In this document: positions 48,201-55,847 of the stretch, piece after piece
How the letters are laid out: every line of letters begins with the position of its first letter
How positions within the stretch are numbered: position 1 is the stretch's first letter
Source of the DNA: Nostocaceae cyanobacterium
GTDB lineage: Bacteria > Cyanobacteriota > Cyanobacteriia > Cyanobacteriales > Nostocaceae
Assembly (NCBI GenBank): GCA_030065825.1
Contig: JASJCY010000004.1
Span: 19,305-83,304, forward strand
Reading direction: 5' to 3'
DNA length: 64,000 nt
Made by a program: the position numbers and the translations under genes
Notes under the pieces: generated by a model
What the model was told of the DNA's origin: nothing
Seen by the model: the letters and a program-made list of their open reading frames with translations, nothing else
The model's database searches: none

Positions 48201-51200
48201 TCGTGGTTATTGGTATGCATCTAGACTAACTGCGGAACGGTTTTTACCTAATCCTTTTTCAGGAAAACCGGGCGATCGCATGTATCGTTCAGGGGATAGG
48301 GTAAGGCTGTTACCCAGTGGAAAGTTGGAGTTTCTCGGTCGCATAGACCACCAAATCAAGGTTCGGGGTTTCCGGGTGGAAACTGGTGAAATTATCAGTG
48401 TTTTGGAAGCTCAATCCCATGTGGTGAAAGCGATGGTGAAAGCGTTTTCTACACCTAATAAGCCTAATCGATTGGTGGCTTATGTGCAGATGCAATCACC
48501 ACCAGAATATTGGCAAGAAATGTTACGCTTCCAGGTACGTAATGCTCTTCCTGATTATATGGTGCCATCTCTGTTTGTGGGAGTGGATAGTTTTCCTTTG
48601 TTACCCAATGGGAAGATTAACATCAATGCTTTACAGGAACCGGAATCGGAAGAGATTGCTGTTAGAACTAATTATGTTGCACCCCGTAATGAAGTTGAGA
48701 CTATATTGACCCAAATTTGGCAAGATGTTCTCAAGGTATCCCATGTGGGAATTGACCATGATTTCTTTGAGTTGGGTGGGGATTCTATAGTTTCATTACA
48801 AATCATTGCCAAAGCTAAGGCTTATGGTATCCATTTTAGTCCGGCAGATATCTTTAAGCATTCTTCGATTGCGCGGTTAGCACCCCATATTCAGCACCCT
48901 GTAGGGGTGCAATGCTTGCACCCAGAACACCCAGAACACCCAGAACACCCAGAACACCCAGAACTAGGAAAGATTTTGTTGACGGAAGGGGAAGTTCCTT
49001 TGACTCCTATTCAGCAATGGTTTTTCCAACAGTCCTTGGTTCATCCACAACAGTCTAATCAAGCCATTTTGCTGGATTTAAAGTCAAAGATTTCTCCTGG
49101 AAAATTAGAAGGGATTTTGGAGCAAATTACTGCAAATCATGAAGCTTTTCGTTTGAGGTTCCCTCAGCACTCAGATGGGTGGAAACAGTATTTGGTCAAG
49201 GATGGAGTTACTATTGCTTTTGATACGGTTGATTTGAAGGGAATAGGGAATAGGGAACTCTTAACAGGGAATAGGGAACCGTCAGAAGAACTGGAACAGG
49301 AAATAGCAGCTATTGCTAGTCAGTTTCATGGACAACTTGATTTAGAACATGGTCCTTTAGCACGTGCTGTGTATTTCCAAACTGGTGAGGATAGTGCAAA
49401 TAAACTGCTGCTAATTATCCACCATTTAATTGTAGATGGAGTTTCTTGGCGTGTGCTACTGCAAGATTTGGCGATCGCTATGGAAGCTTCTGGGGATATT
49501 CCTTTATCTAGCGCTAGAGCTGGTTTTGCTCAATATGCTCTACAATTGCATCAACACCAGATGTCTGAATGGGAAACTGACTTAGAATTTTGGCAAAAAC
49601 AACAGGTTTCTAATCCCTTGCTACCCCTGGATTTGACACAAGATTTGGCTGGTAACACTGAAGGGAGTACAGCTCAAATTGAGTGTAACTTTAGCCAGAG
49701 TGAAACTGAGAGTTTGCTGTATGAGTTAACTCGCACTCGTCAAGCTAAGATTCAGGAGAGTTTGCTGACAGTGCTTTTGCAAGCGGTTAGCGATTGGACT
49801 GGTGAATCAGAAATAGCGATCGCCACAGAAAGTCATGGACGGGATAATAATCTTACCAATGTTGATATTTTGCAGTCTGTGGGTTGGTTTACGTCGCTGT
49901 TCCCTTTGCGGTTGTCAAGGGAAGGTGATGATTTGTTGAGTAATTTGGAGGGTGTCAAGTCGCTGTTGCGGGAATTACCCCATAATGGATTTTCCTATGG
50001 TTTGCTTAAGAGTAAATCGGAGTTCGCTGGTTCCCTACCCGAGATTCCCCAGGGAATTGTGTTTAACTACCTGGGACAGTTTGATGATAATTTCCCCACT
50101 ACAGCACCTTTTTCTCCCTCTTTGTTAGACTCAGGAGTTGCTAATCATCCCCAGAATCAGCGTTACTTCCAGCTAGAAGTTGTGGGTTTGATTTTCAATG
50201 GTAAATTGCAAATAAGATTTGTCTATAGCCAAGCATTGCATCGAGAAAGCACAATTCGTCAATTAGCAGATAAGTTTTCTCGTTGTTTAAAGACTCTGTT
50301 AGCTGAAAGTCGAACCAGGAAAGAGAGTCGCACCCCTGCTGATTTTCCTTTAGCTTCTGTGAATAGGGAACAATTAGCTGTGGTTTTAGAGGAAACCTCT
50401 GATGTAGAAGATATTTATCCCTTGTCTCCCGTGCAGGAGGGAATGGTTTTCCATGCCAATTATGATAGTGGAAATGGTGCTTACATCCAACAGGTGACAG
50501 GGGAAGTTAGCGGAGACTTGGATATTGCTTTGTTCCAAAAAGCTTGGGAATATACTCTCCAACGACATCCCAGTTTACGGACTTCCTTTGTAATTCGGGA
50601 TTTACCACAACCATTACAGCGGGTTCATCGTCAAATCAGTTTACCCTTTGCATACCATGATTGGTCTGGTTTGAATACAGGTGAAATTGCCCAAAAATGG
50701 CAAGAGTTATTAACTACAGAACGTCAACAAAACTTCTCCTTAGAAATACCGCCATTAATGCGTTTAAATTTGGTGAAAACCGAAGAGCAAAAATGGCAGT
50801 TTTTATGGACTCATCACCATTTGTTGATGGATGGTTGGTCTTTACCCCTCATTTTTACAGATGTAATTAATTGCTACAAAGCACAGCAACAAGGACAACT
50901 CTTAAATTGGCGACAACCACCAGCTTACCGTGACTTTATTCACTGGTTGAGTGTTCAATCTTCCAGCGCTGCAAAAACTTTCTGGTCTAATCAACTCCAG
51001 GGTTTACAGTCCGCAACCAGCTTAGGACTAAGTAATCCCGCACCCGGAACTTCAGATTACCAAGTTTTGCAAACCACTCTGGGTGAAGAGGTCTATACCA
51101 AACTAACGGCATTTGCCCAAAGAAATAAAGTAACTATTAACACCTTAATCCAGGGTGCTTGGAGTCTGCTGTTAAGTCGCTATAGCGGTGATGAAGACAT

Positions 51201-53640
51201 TGTCTTGGGAATTACCGTATCAGGTCGTCCCCCAGAATTAGCCAATGCAGGGGAAATAGTTGGTCTGTTTATCAATACCTTGCCCCTACGAGTTAGACTT
51301 GATGCCGCATCCACCCTCAAATCTTGGTTGCAAACCCTACGAGATTCCACCCAGGAAATAAATCAATATTCTTACAGTCGTTTAGTAGACATTCAGGGGT
51401 GGAGTGATATTCCTAGGGGACAACCATTGTTTGAATCCATTGTTGTCTACGAAAACTACCCCGTTGCTGAAAGTCTGCGCAAAAACTCCGGTGACTTGAC
51501 TGTCCATTCCGTTGAATCCCTAGAAAAGACTCATTACCCCGTCACCCTCTATGCTTTGCCTAGTAAAGATTTGTTGCTAAAACTTGCTTTTGCCGAGAAT
51601 GTAGGCACTAGTGCCCAACGTCAACAACTCCTCCAGGGATTAGTACAAATTCTGTCTGTATTTGCTGACTCTGCACCAGAATTTATTGGGGATATTGGAC
51701 TGATAAACCAAGCACAAACAGATAACTTGCTGCAAAATGCCTCTAACCACAAATATCAACTCCTGTCCCAAACCCTAAGAGATGACACCCAAATTACAGT
51801 CCAACAAATTGTCACTCAGCAAGCATCTTTGACACCCGATGCACCCGCAGTCCAATGGCAAGACAGTTTACTCACCTATAGAGAATTAGAACATAGATCC
51901 AATCAAATCGCTCATGCTCTGATTGAATTGGGAGTCAAAAGGGAAACCCTGGTGGGAATATGTTTAGAACGTCATGGTGGTTTATTAGTAGCATTACTTG
52001 GTATTCTCAAAGCTGGTGCTGCTTATGTACCCTTAGATCCTGGTTTCCCCCAAGAACGTCTTGACTTTATGGTTGCAGATAGCGGTGTACAGATAACAAT
52101 TGCAGATAATGCCACCGTCAGCCAAATTAACCATATATCTGCCCAAGTGCTGCTGATTGACCAAGCAGGTTTAATCACTACTGAACAACCCCATACAGCA
52201 TTACCAGAAATTACCGATAATCAATCCCTGGCATATGTAATTTATACCTCTGGTTCCACAGGTAAACCCAAAGGAGTACAAATCTCACATCACGCTTTAG
52301 TCAACTTACTCCTGAGTTTCCGGGAACAACCAGGACTAAGCAATAGTGACGTTCTAGTAGCAGTCACCACCCTATCCTTTGATATATCCATTTTAGAACT
52401 ATTTCTACCCCTGATAAGTGGAGCAAAATTGGTAGTTGCAAGTCGGGAAACCGTGCGGGATGGATTTGAATTAAAACAACTCCTAGAAGAATCCCAAGCA
52501 ACAGTAATGCAAGCTACTCCTGCAACTTGGAGACTGCTTTTAGCTGCAGATTGGCAACCCAATGGTGCTTTCCGTGGTTTCTGCGGTGGAGAAGCCATAC
52601 CCCTTGATTTAGCTGCATCCCTTCTCCATTTAGATGTCCAACTGTGGAACGTTTACGGTCCGACTGAAACCACAATTTGGTCCACCTCCAAAGCCATAAA
52701 CCAACCCCAAGACGTGCTTTCTATTGGTAAAGGAATTGCCAATACCTCAGTTTATGTTCTAGATAACGCAGGTAATCTAGTCCCCCCAGGGGTGATTGGG
52801 AGAGTCTTTATCGCTGGTGCTGGACTAGCACGGGGTTACTTTGGTCAACCCCAACTCACAAGTTTAAAATTTGTCCCCAATCCCTTCTCCCAAAACCCCG
52901 GAGAACGATTATATGACACAGGAGACTTGGGACGTTTACTCCCTAATGGTGAAATTGAATTTCTCGGTCGTGGAGACTTTCAAGTTAAAATACGCGGTTT
53001 CCGCATTGAACTAGGAGATATTGAAACCGTATTAGCAAATCATCCAGGAATTACTCAAGTAGTTGTGCAACCTTCTGGAGAAAACCCCTCAGACAAAAAA
53101 CTAGTTGCTTATCTAGTCCCTAAACCCAATACCCAAAAACCCACCATCGAAACCCTGCGGTCATACTTACTAGAAAAATTACCCGACTACATGATTCCTA
53201 CTGCTTGGGTATTCCTAGATTCTATGCCTTTAACACCAAATAATAAGATAAATAGAAAAGCCCTAAAACCACTTTCTCAAATTGATGATTCCACAAATTA
53301 CATAGCACCAAAAAATGTAATTGAAGAAGCATTAACCGAAATTTGGCAAGAACTAATTCAGGTCGAAAAAATAGGAATCCAAGATAACTTTTTTGAACTA
53401 GGAGGACATTCTTTAATCGCAGCCCAAATTCATGCCCGCATGAAAAAAATCTTTGCTATCGACTTCTCCCTCAGAGAACTATTTGACTCTCCCACCATTG
53501 AAAAAACAGCCCTCCTACTCTTACAACAAGAAACACAATCCGGACGGACTGAAAAAATATCCCGAGCCTTTTTACGCATGAAACGCATGACACCATCAGA
53601 AAAAGCCCAAATCCTCGCCCAAAAACGTAAAAATAATTAA
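42238..53640 (+). CDS. NRPS3: C-A(Thr)-PCP-C(modAA)-A(Gln-like)-PCP-E-C-A(Gly)-PCP
   Basis: 3800 residues. C1 about 8-440 (HHHLLLDGWS, D-to-L); A1 about 465-965, code DFWNIGMVHK, Thr; PCP near 1007. C2 about 1087-1520 begins YPLAQLQAGMLF and has VHHAILDGWS; this resembles the modified-residue C subtype that dehydrates the upstream Thr to Dhb. A2 about 1546-2130, code DGWQLGILNK (Gln278-type, tentatively Gln); PCP near 2175; E about 2252-2690 (HHLIVDGVSW). C3 about 2726-3160 (HHHLLMDGWS, D-to-L); A3 about 3186-3670, code DILQFGVIWK, Gly; PCP near 3715 (GGHSLI). There is no thioesterase; a basic tail ends the protein, so the chain must pass to another NRPS. Insertions occur at about 443-463, 1831-1922, 2227-2242 and 2334-2351. 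Confidence 0.96.
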   Translation: MKLKDKIENIFPLTPLQKGLLFHSLYNPESAVYFEQLHCRLEGNVSINAVNQAWQTLVNRHPILRTAIITKGQTEPVQVVFRDINFKVAQQDWRGLSSSAQEERLQTFLESDSRQGFVINRPPLMRVTLIRLDEECWEMVWSHHHLLLDGWSQTPLMREFFLLHKAIAENVEISLPPTRPFSDLLNWIKQKNPDEEQAFWRNYIGGFESHTPLLMMPNRKPSNTGKSVEIRLKINKEETALLNQLGRKSNVTLNTIIQGAWAILLNRYSRNQDIVYGITVAGRPPELPGVESMIGPFINTLPLRVSVPGEVNLDKWLQDLQQQQVQIRNFEHSSLLDIQRQSDVPLGQPLFESLLAFENFPVDKSLKAEDFGLFITKVSFFEKTHYPLTLVVIPGEEILFKLTYDCDRFQSEGMELLLQHLHQLLLNMVEHSQAALGRLCLLEEGIGNREQGIGNREEGIGRRTTLKEWFADTVRKYGDRIALVDGSETITYGELNSRANQFAHFLQKQGVGRDKKVVICLQRSQELILAMLGVVKAGGVYVPVDPAYPPERIEYTVSDCEAQLILTTTALSSLLPQSVPMVFMDGENGVDLEPITEPVQETPSPNQGAYVIYTSGSTGKPKGVLVSQSNVTRLFKSTEHWFGFNQEDIWTFFHSFAFDFSVWEIWGALLYGGKLVIVPYGLSRDPRSFLQLIREQKVTVLNQTPSAFTQLLVAEDAAPTTTPTTLRYIIFGGEALNLQSLRPWFERHGEERTRLVNMYGITETTVHVTYRPITRADLENASGSVIGQPIPDLQIYLLDSYGNQVPTGVIGEIYVGGAGVACGYLNKPQQNQQRFVSNPFDQNGSSRLYRTGDLGRFLTNGDLEYLGRLDHQVKIRGFRIEIGEIQVAISQFPGVQENLVLVYGDGGDQQQLIAYLVCEPGTQPTIETLRRHLQQHLPDYMVPSQFIYLDKFPLTANGKIDRQALPTPEINRDNLEIAFVPPENEEEEILAQIWQKVLRVDRVGRFDNYFVLGGDSIRSIRVCSLAEAAGLKVELEEVFSHPVLSELATSIREKKAQATEQATLTEPFALVAAKDREKLQNWAIDAYPLAQLQAGMLFESDYTQEVTAYNDLFGFRVHMPFDLKIWSQAYAQMYDRHPILRTGFYMGEFSQPLQVIPQKTPEAKIIFTDLTGLSSDQQQANLQSFYHQERLNRFDWSNPPLIRFYLHRLDEQTLHLTFAVHHAILDGWSLSVFIAELTSLYFHLLDGRVPSLPPSPQLQYSRFIALEQSALNSENQRSFWQKQLTGIPFTKLPRYSSSINKKGTTKMARVDIVLPKSITSGLKQLSQNNGIPLKTVLLAIHMRLLGFCAGEQEVVTGLICNGRPTEPDGDRTLGLFLNTLPFRLQLDGGSWIDLIKQTFDAEQGLMPNRRFPFAEIQRMHGHQPLYETVFNFVHFHVYQGILQLRDVELLESKSFDETNIPLSVNWSQDVLSEDLFFNITYDSNEFNQQQVEAIADYCTQICAAAATNPQSNYANTKIELKDVGIGGRGEVILPAINPQYLTSEYVHSLFELQAAQNPETIAVVYENQTWTRSQLNQKANQLARFLRSQGIDLDQPVGICLERSLEMVYAILAVLKSGGCYVPIDPHYPISRIHSMIEDSRTNLVLTDSKIAASLLADLNTNVLFLDQLESEISAQPNHNLEIPIYPENIAYLIFTSGSTGRAKGIAISHQSLAHHMAWFVEELGMNSNDVFLQKTPFSFDGSIWEFWGPLMTGAKLVMAKPGGHQDAAYLMQTIQKQQITILQVVPTLLEILLDEPELLKCSSLRLVLSGGEALKKRVLDKFNQTLGLNASSKNHQNQHKQAEPPNPGNQAEPSYQKSIPGYQRHAGSQDQETLALTETGTGNQNHRKQAEPPNPGNQAEPGYENVEPLALGNQNYQNQGVEIVNIYGPAEATLNASFHRCQENEQTDTVPIGGPLPNTYLYILDPHGQPVPMGTPGELYIGGLQLARGYWYASRLTAERFLPNPFSGKPGDRMYRSGDRVRLLPSGKLEFLGRIDHQIKVRGFRVETGEIISVLEAQSHVVKAMVKAFSTPNKPNRLVAYVQMQSPPEYWQEMLRFQVRNALPDYMVPSLFVGVDSFPLLPNGKININALQEPESEEIAVRTNYVAPRNEVETILTQIWQDVLKVSHVGIDHDFFELGGDSIVSLQIIAKAKAYGIHFSPADIFKHSSIARLAPHIQHPVGVQCLHPEHPEHPEHPEHPELGKILLTEGEVPLTPIQQWFFQQSLVHPQQSNQAILLDLKSKISPGKLEGILEQITANHEAFRLRFPQHSDGWKQYLVKDGVTIAFDTVDLKGIGNRELLTGNREPSEELEQEIAAIASQFHGQLDLEHGPLARAVYFQTGEDSANKLLLIIHHLIVDGVSWRVLLQDLAIAMEASGDIPLSSARAGFAQYALQLHQHQMSEWETDLEFWQKQQVSNPLLPLDLTQDLAGNTEGSTAQIECNFSQSETESLLYELTRTRQAKIQESLLTVLLQAVSDWTGESEIAIATESHGRDNNLTNVDILQSVGWFTSLFPLRLSREGDDLLSNLEGVKSLLRELPHNGFSYGLLKSKSEFAGSLPEIPQGIVFNYLGQFDDNFPTTAPFSPSLLDSGVANHPQNQRYFQLEVVGLIFNGKLQIRFVYSQALHRESTIRQLADKFSRCLKTLLAESRTRKESRTPADFPLASVNREQLAVVLEETSDVEDIYPLSPVQEGMVFHANYDSGNGAYIQQVTGEVSGDLDIALFQKAWEYTLQRHPSLRTSFVIRDLPQPLQRVHRQISLPFAYHDWSGLNTGEIAQKWQELLTTERQQNFSLEIPPLMRLNLVKTEEQKWQFLWTHHHLLMDGWSLPLIFTDVINCYKAQQQGQLLNWRQPPAYRDFIHWLSVQSSSAAKTFWSNQLQGLQSATSLGLSNPAPGTSDYQVLQTTLGEEVYTKLTAFAQRNKVTINTLIQGAWSLLLSRYSGDEDIVLGITVSGRPPELANAGEIVGLFINTLPLRVRLDAASTLKSWLQTLRDSTQEINQYSYSRLVDIQGWSDIPRGQPLFESIVVYENYPVAESLRKNSGDLTVHSVESLEKTHYPVTLYALPSKDLLLKLAFAENVGTSAQRQQLLQGLVQILSVFADSAPEFIGDIGLINQAQTDNLLQNASNHKYQLLSQTLRDDTQITVQQIVTQQASLTPDAPAVQWQDSLLTYRELEHRSNQIAHALIELGVKRETLVGICLERHGGLLVALLGILKAGAAYVPLDPGFPQERLDFMVADSGVQITIADNATVSQINHISAQVLLIDQAGLITTEQPHTALPEITDNQSLAYVIYTSGSTGKPKGVQISHHALVNLLLSFREQPGLSNSDVLVAVTTLSFDISILELFLPLISGAKLVVASRETVRDGFELKQLLEESQATVMQATPATWRLLLAADWQPNGAFRGFCGGEAIPLDLAASLLHLDVQLWNVYGPTETTIWSTSKAINQPQDVLSIGKGIANTSVYVLDNAGNLVPPGVIGRVFIAGAGLARGYFGQPQLTSLKFVPNPFSQNPGERLYDTGDLGRLLPNGEIEFLGRGDFQVKIRGFRIELGDIETVLANHPGITQVVVQPSGENPSDKKLVAYLVPKPNTQKPTIETLRSYLLEKLPDYMIPTAWVFLDSMPLTPNNKINRKALKPLSQIDDSTNYIAPKNVIEEALTEIWQELIQVEKIGIQDNFFELGGHSLIAAQIHARMKKIFAIDFSLRELFDSPTIEKTALLLLQQETQSGRTEKISRAFLRMKRMTPSEKAQILAQKRKNN
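43566..43626 (+). repeat. In-frame heptamer array in C-A linker of NRPS3
   Basis: About eight GGGAATA/GGGAACA units form the linker between C1 and A1 of NRPS3 and encode EEGIGNREQGIGNREEGIG. The TAG-prone phase is again occupied by CAG or GAA. Confidence 0.9.
47728..48004 (+). repeat. In-frame 92-residue palindromic-repeat insert in Gln-like A domain
   Basis: An in-frame block of about 277 bp separates LSGGEAL from NIYGPAEATLN in the second A domain of NRPS3. It contains a direct repeat of about 43 bp (near 47759-47801 and 47901-47943, with GCCTCCAAACCCTGGTAACC) and internal palindromes such as CTGGTAACCAG and GGCTACCAGCGTCACGCTGG. It translates into Gln/Asn/Pro/Gly-rich repeats (QAEPPNPGNQAEP twice). 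Confidence 0.88.
48919..48963 (+). repeat. CACCCAGAA nonamer array in PCP-E linker of NRPS3
   Basis: Five copies of the 9-nt unit encode (His-Pro-Glu)5 in the linker between the second PCP and the E domain. A nonamer is frame-neutral, unlike the heptamers. Confidence 0.9.
49238..49279 (+). repeat. In-frame heptamer array in NRPS3 E domain
   Basis: The array encodes GIGNRELLTGNREP in the loop after TVDLK of the E domain, the same loop that carries the array in the NRPS1 E domain. Its DNA shares a run of about 33 identical bases (GGGAATAGGGAACTCTTAAC and following) with the non-coding array at 61681. Confidence 0.88.
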
Positions 53641-53669
53641 ACCCATAGTTTTTTATTGACCGGTTTTTG

Positions 53670-53697
53670 TTCCCTATTCCCTATTCCCCATTCCCTT
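53670..53697. repeat. TTCCCTA heptamer array after NRPS3
   Basis: Four to five TTCCCTA/TTCCCCA units follow the NRPS3 stop. Together with the preceding ACCCATAGTTTTTT (53641-53654) they match, in inverted orientation, the array and CAAAAACTATGGGTTT at 61681-61747. Confidence 0.8.
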
Positions 53698-53714
53698 TTA
53701 ACAGAGATTCAATC

Positions 53715-54095
53715 ATGAAATTACTAGTAACAGGATCATCAGGACTAATTGGTTCCGAAGTGTGCCTACATTTTGCCAAACAAGGTTGGAAAATTCACGG
53801 TCTTGATAATAACCAAAGAGCTATTTCTTTTAGACCTCAAGGGGATACACGCTGGAATCAACGACGTTTAAAAACTCTGATTCCAGACTTTGTACATCAT
53901 GAAATAGATATTCGCGATCGCCAAGGAATTCTCGATTTAATTGAGAACCTTCAACCCGATGCTATTGTTCATACAACAGCCCAACCTAGCCACAATTTAG
54001 CAGCAACTATTCCCTTTGATGACTTTGATACCAATGCTGTAGGTACATTAAATCTTTTAGAAGCAACTCGCCAATTTGCACCATCATCTCCAGTC
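53715..54095 (+). pseudogene. NAD-dependent epimerase/dehydratase remnant, N-terminal part
   Basis: The ATG at 53715 starts an extended SDR: Rossmann motif TGSSGLIGSE, GLDNNQRA, DIRD, IVHTTAQPSHN and NAVGTLNLLEATRQFAPSSP. This N-terminal pattern resembles CDP-paratose 2-epimerase and related nucleotide-sugar enzymes. After about 127 residues the family sequence stops abruptly: the STNKVYG-like strand and the whole catalytic YxxxK half are missing. The frame runs nine more codons into unrelated sequence and ends at 54125. It should be non-functional. It probably once supplied a nucleotide sugar for product glycosylation. Confidence 0.88.
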
Positions 54096-54318
54096 CTCAG
54101 GTGCCGGAATTATGATTCTACCTGATCAACTCAATCCCCAAAGGTTACGACAAGCAGCCCAACAAATATTAAATGATCCATCCTTCCGGGCAAACAGTGG
54201 TCGTCTCGGTGATGCCTGTCCTGCTGCTGGAGGGGCAAAACACTTGCATAAATTAATACAACAATATCTCTCAAATCCAGATTATGACTACGGTGTGATT
54301 ACCTCATCAAAGAAATAA
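54096..54318 (+). pseudogene. GT1 glycosyltransferase remnant, C-terminal tail only
   Basis: In another frame than the epimerase remnant, about 75 codons read GAGIMILPDQLNPQRLR, QQILNDPSFRANSGRLGDAC and AGGAKHLHKLIQQYL. This is the typical C-terminal tail of GT1/MGT glycosyltransferases after the HGGxNS region. There is no start codon or N-terminal part. The junction with the epimerase remnant lies between about 54090 and 54100, so one deletion removed the end of the epimerase, anything between, and most of this glycosyltransferase. Confidence 0.85.
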
Positions 54319-54383
54319 CACCATTAGAAAAAGTTAAACTACTGAAATAGAAGGATAAAAATGATTGAAAACAACCTAAAAAG

Positions 54384-55766
54384 ATGAAAGATATCAATCA
54401 ACTAATTGCACTAATTCGTGAACTTCGTGATTTTACCCTGTTATGGCTGGGACAATCCCTGTCTGAAATCGGTAACCGTCTCACAGGATTTGGTTTAAGT
54501 ATTTGGGTATATCAAAACACTCACGAAGTTACAGAATTAAGTATAGTTGTTTTTTTTACAACATTGCCCGGTGTATTAATCACTCCCTTTGTGGGTGCCT
54601 TGGTAGATAGGTGGAATCGAAAATGGACAATTATTGTCAGTGAAGTATTTGCGGCTTTAATTACACTTGCCCTTGCACTACTGCTAATAACTGGCAATCT
54701 ACAAATTTGGCATACCTATATTTCTGCATTTTTTACCTCGGTATGTGGTTCTTTTCAAATGACTGCTAAAGCTGCTGCCCTACCTATGATAGTTCCTAGC
54801 AATCAGATGGGGAGGGCTAATGGTTTGATTCAGTTTAGTACAGGAGTCGGACAACTAGCTGCACCAGTTTTAGCAGGTATAATTATCGCCACCCTACAAC
54901 TCCAGGGTTTGCTGTTGGTTGACTTATCTAGCTATTTTATTGGATTTTTGACCCTATTGCTTGTGAAAATCCCTCAACCTAAAACTACCACCTCAACTCA
55001 AGGTATTCGTACCATCTTCAATGATATTATTTATGCTTGGCAAAAAATTTCATCTCACCTGTTTTTGCTGATATTACTGGTGTTTATGACAATTAGTTTC
55101 TTCCTTAATGGGATGACAAATGTCTTGATTAATCCGCTGATATTGTCTTTGTTTTCGGCGCAAACATTTGGAAAAATAATGTCAATTGCTGGCTGTGGTA
55201 TGGTTGCAGGAAGCCTGCTTATGAGTATCTGGGGAGGAGGTAAAAGACTCGTTAATTCTCTATTTATTTTTTCTGCTTTAAATGGGATAGGTTTAATTAT
55301 CGCTGGTATCAAACCTTCTATTTACACAATCACTTTAGGGATTTTTATTTCATATTTTACCCTACCTATTGTTCTGAGTACTAATAGTACAATTTGGCAA
55401 AATAGCTTCCACCCCAATGTTCAAGGACGGATTATTTCTTTGTTCGGTACATTCACAGGCTTGGGCTTAGCTTTAGGAAATATCAGTGCTAGTCCCCTAG
55501 CTGACAAAATTTTGTCACCTATGTTATTCCCTGGTGGATTGCTTGCTAACAATATTGGATTATTAATTGAAACTGGTCAAGGACGGGGAATTGGTTTTTT
55601 GATGGTTATAGAAGGACTGTTATTTTTTGTGATATCACTTAGCTTTTACAATTATTTCGCCTTTCAAACCATAGATGAAGAAATGTTAGTTGTTGATGAA
55701 GAAATAGTAGATGAAGAAACAATTAATAGGTTGGTTAATAAACGCAACAAAGTAACAAGTTCTTAA
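54384..55766 (+). CDS. MFS transporter (EntS/macrolide-efflux-like)
   Basis: The 460-residue protein has about twelve hydrophobic segments and starts DFTLLWLGQSLSEIGNRLTG, the opening of MFS_3-type exporters. The A-like motif GALVDRWNRK lies near residues 72-81 and PMIVPSNQMGRANGL near 133. These proteins export siderophores and macrolides by proton antiport. As a neighbour of the NRPS genes it is a candidate second exporter. Its ATG overlaps by ATGA the stop of an 8-codon frame (54361-54387) that has a better ribosome site (AAGGATA), suggesting translational coupling or a leftover of the adjacent deletion. Confidence 0.9.
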   Translation: MKDINQLIALIRELRDFTLLWLGQSLSEIGNRLTGFGLSIWVYQNTHEVTELSIVVFFTTLPGVLITPFVGALVDRWNRKWTIIVSEVFAALITLALALLLITGNLQIWHTYISAFFTSVCGSFQMTAKAAALPMIVPSNQMGRANGLIQFSTGVGQLAAPVLAGIIIATLQLQGLLLVDLSSYFIGFLTLLLVKIPQPKTTTSTQGIRTIFNDIIYAWQKISSHLFLLILLVFMTISFFLNGMTNVLINPLILSLFSAQTFGKIMSIAGCGMVAGSLLMSIWGGGKRLVNSLFIFSALNGIGLIIAGIKPSIYTITLGIFISYFTLPIVLSTNSTIWQNSFHPNVQGRIISLFGTFTGLGLALGNISASPLADKILSPMLFPGGLLANNIGLLIETGQGRGIGFLMVIEGLLFFVISLSFYNYFAFQTIDEEMLVVDEEIVDEETINRLVNKRNKVTSS

Positions 55767-55847
55767 TGGCAATAACAGGTGTTTGATTTAGTCTAAATAA
55801 ATAGACAAAACAAATTCAACTTGATAATCATTGGGGGGTATTTGTGG

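Noticed and set aside
28049..49279. Sequencing or assembly artefact as explanation of in-frame arrays
   Set aside because: All inserts keep the frame of multi-kilobase genes, sit in loops or linkers, and avoid stops in a phase-specific way, which artefacts would not do. Long reads would still be needed to confirm copy numbers.
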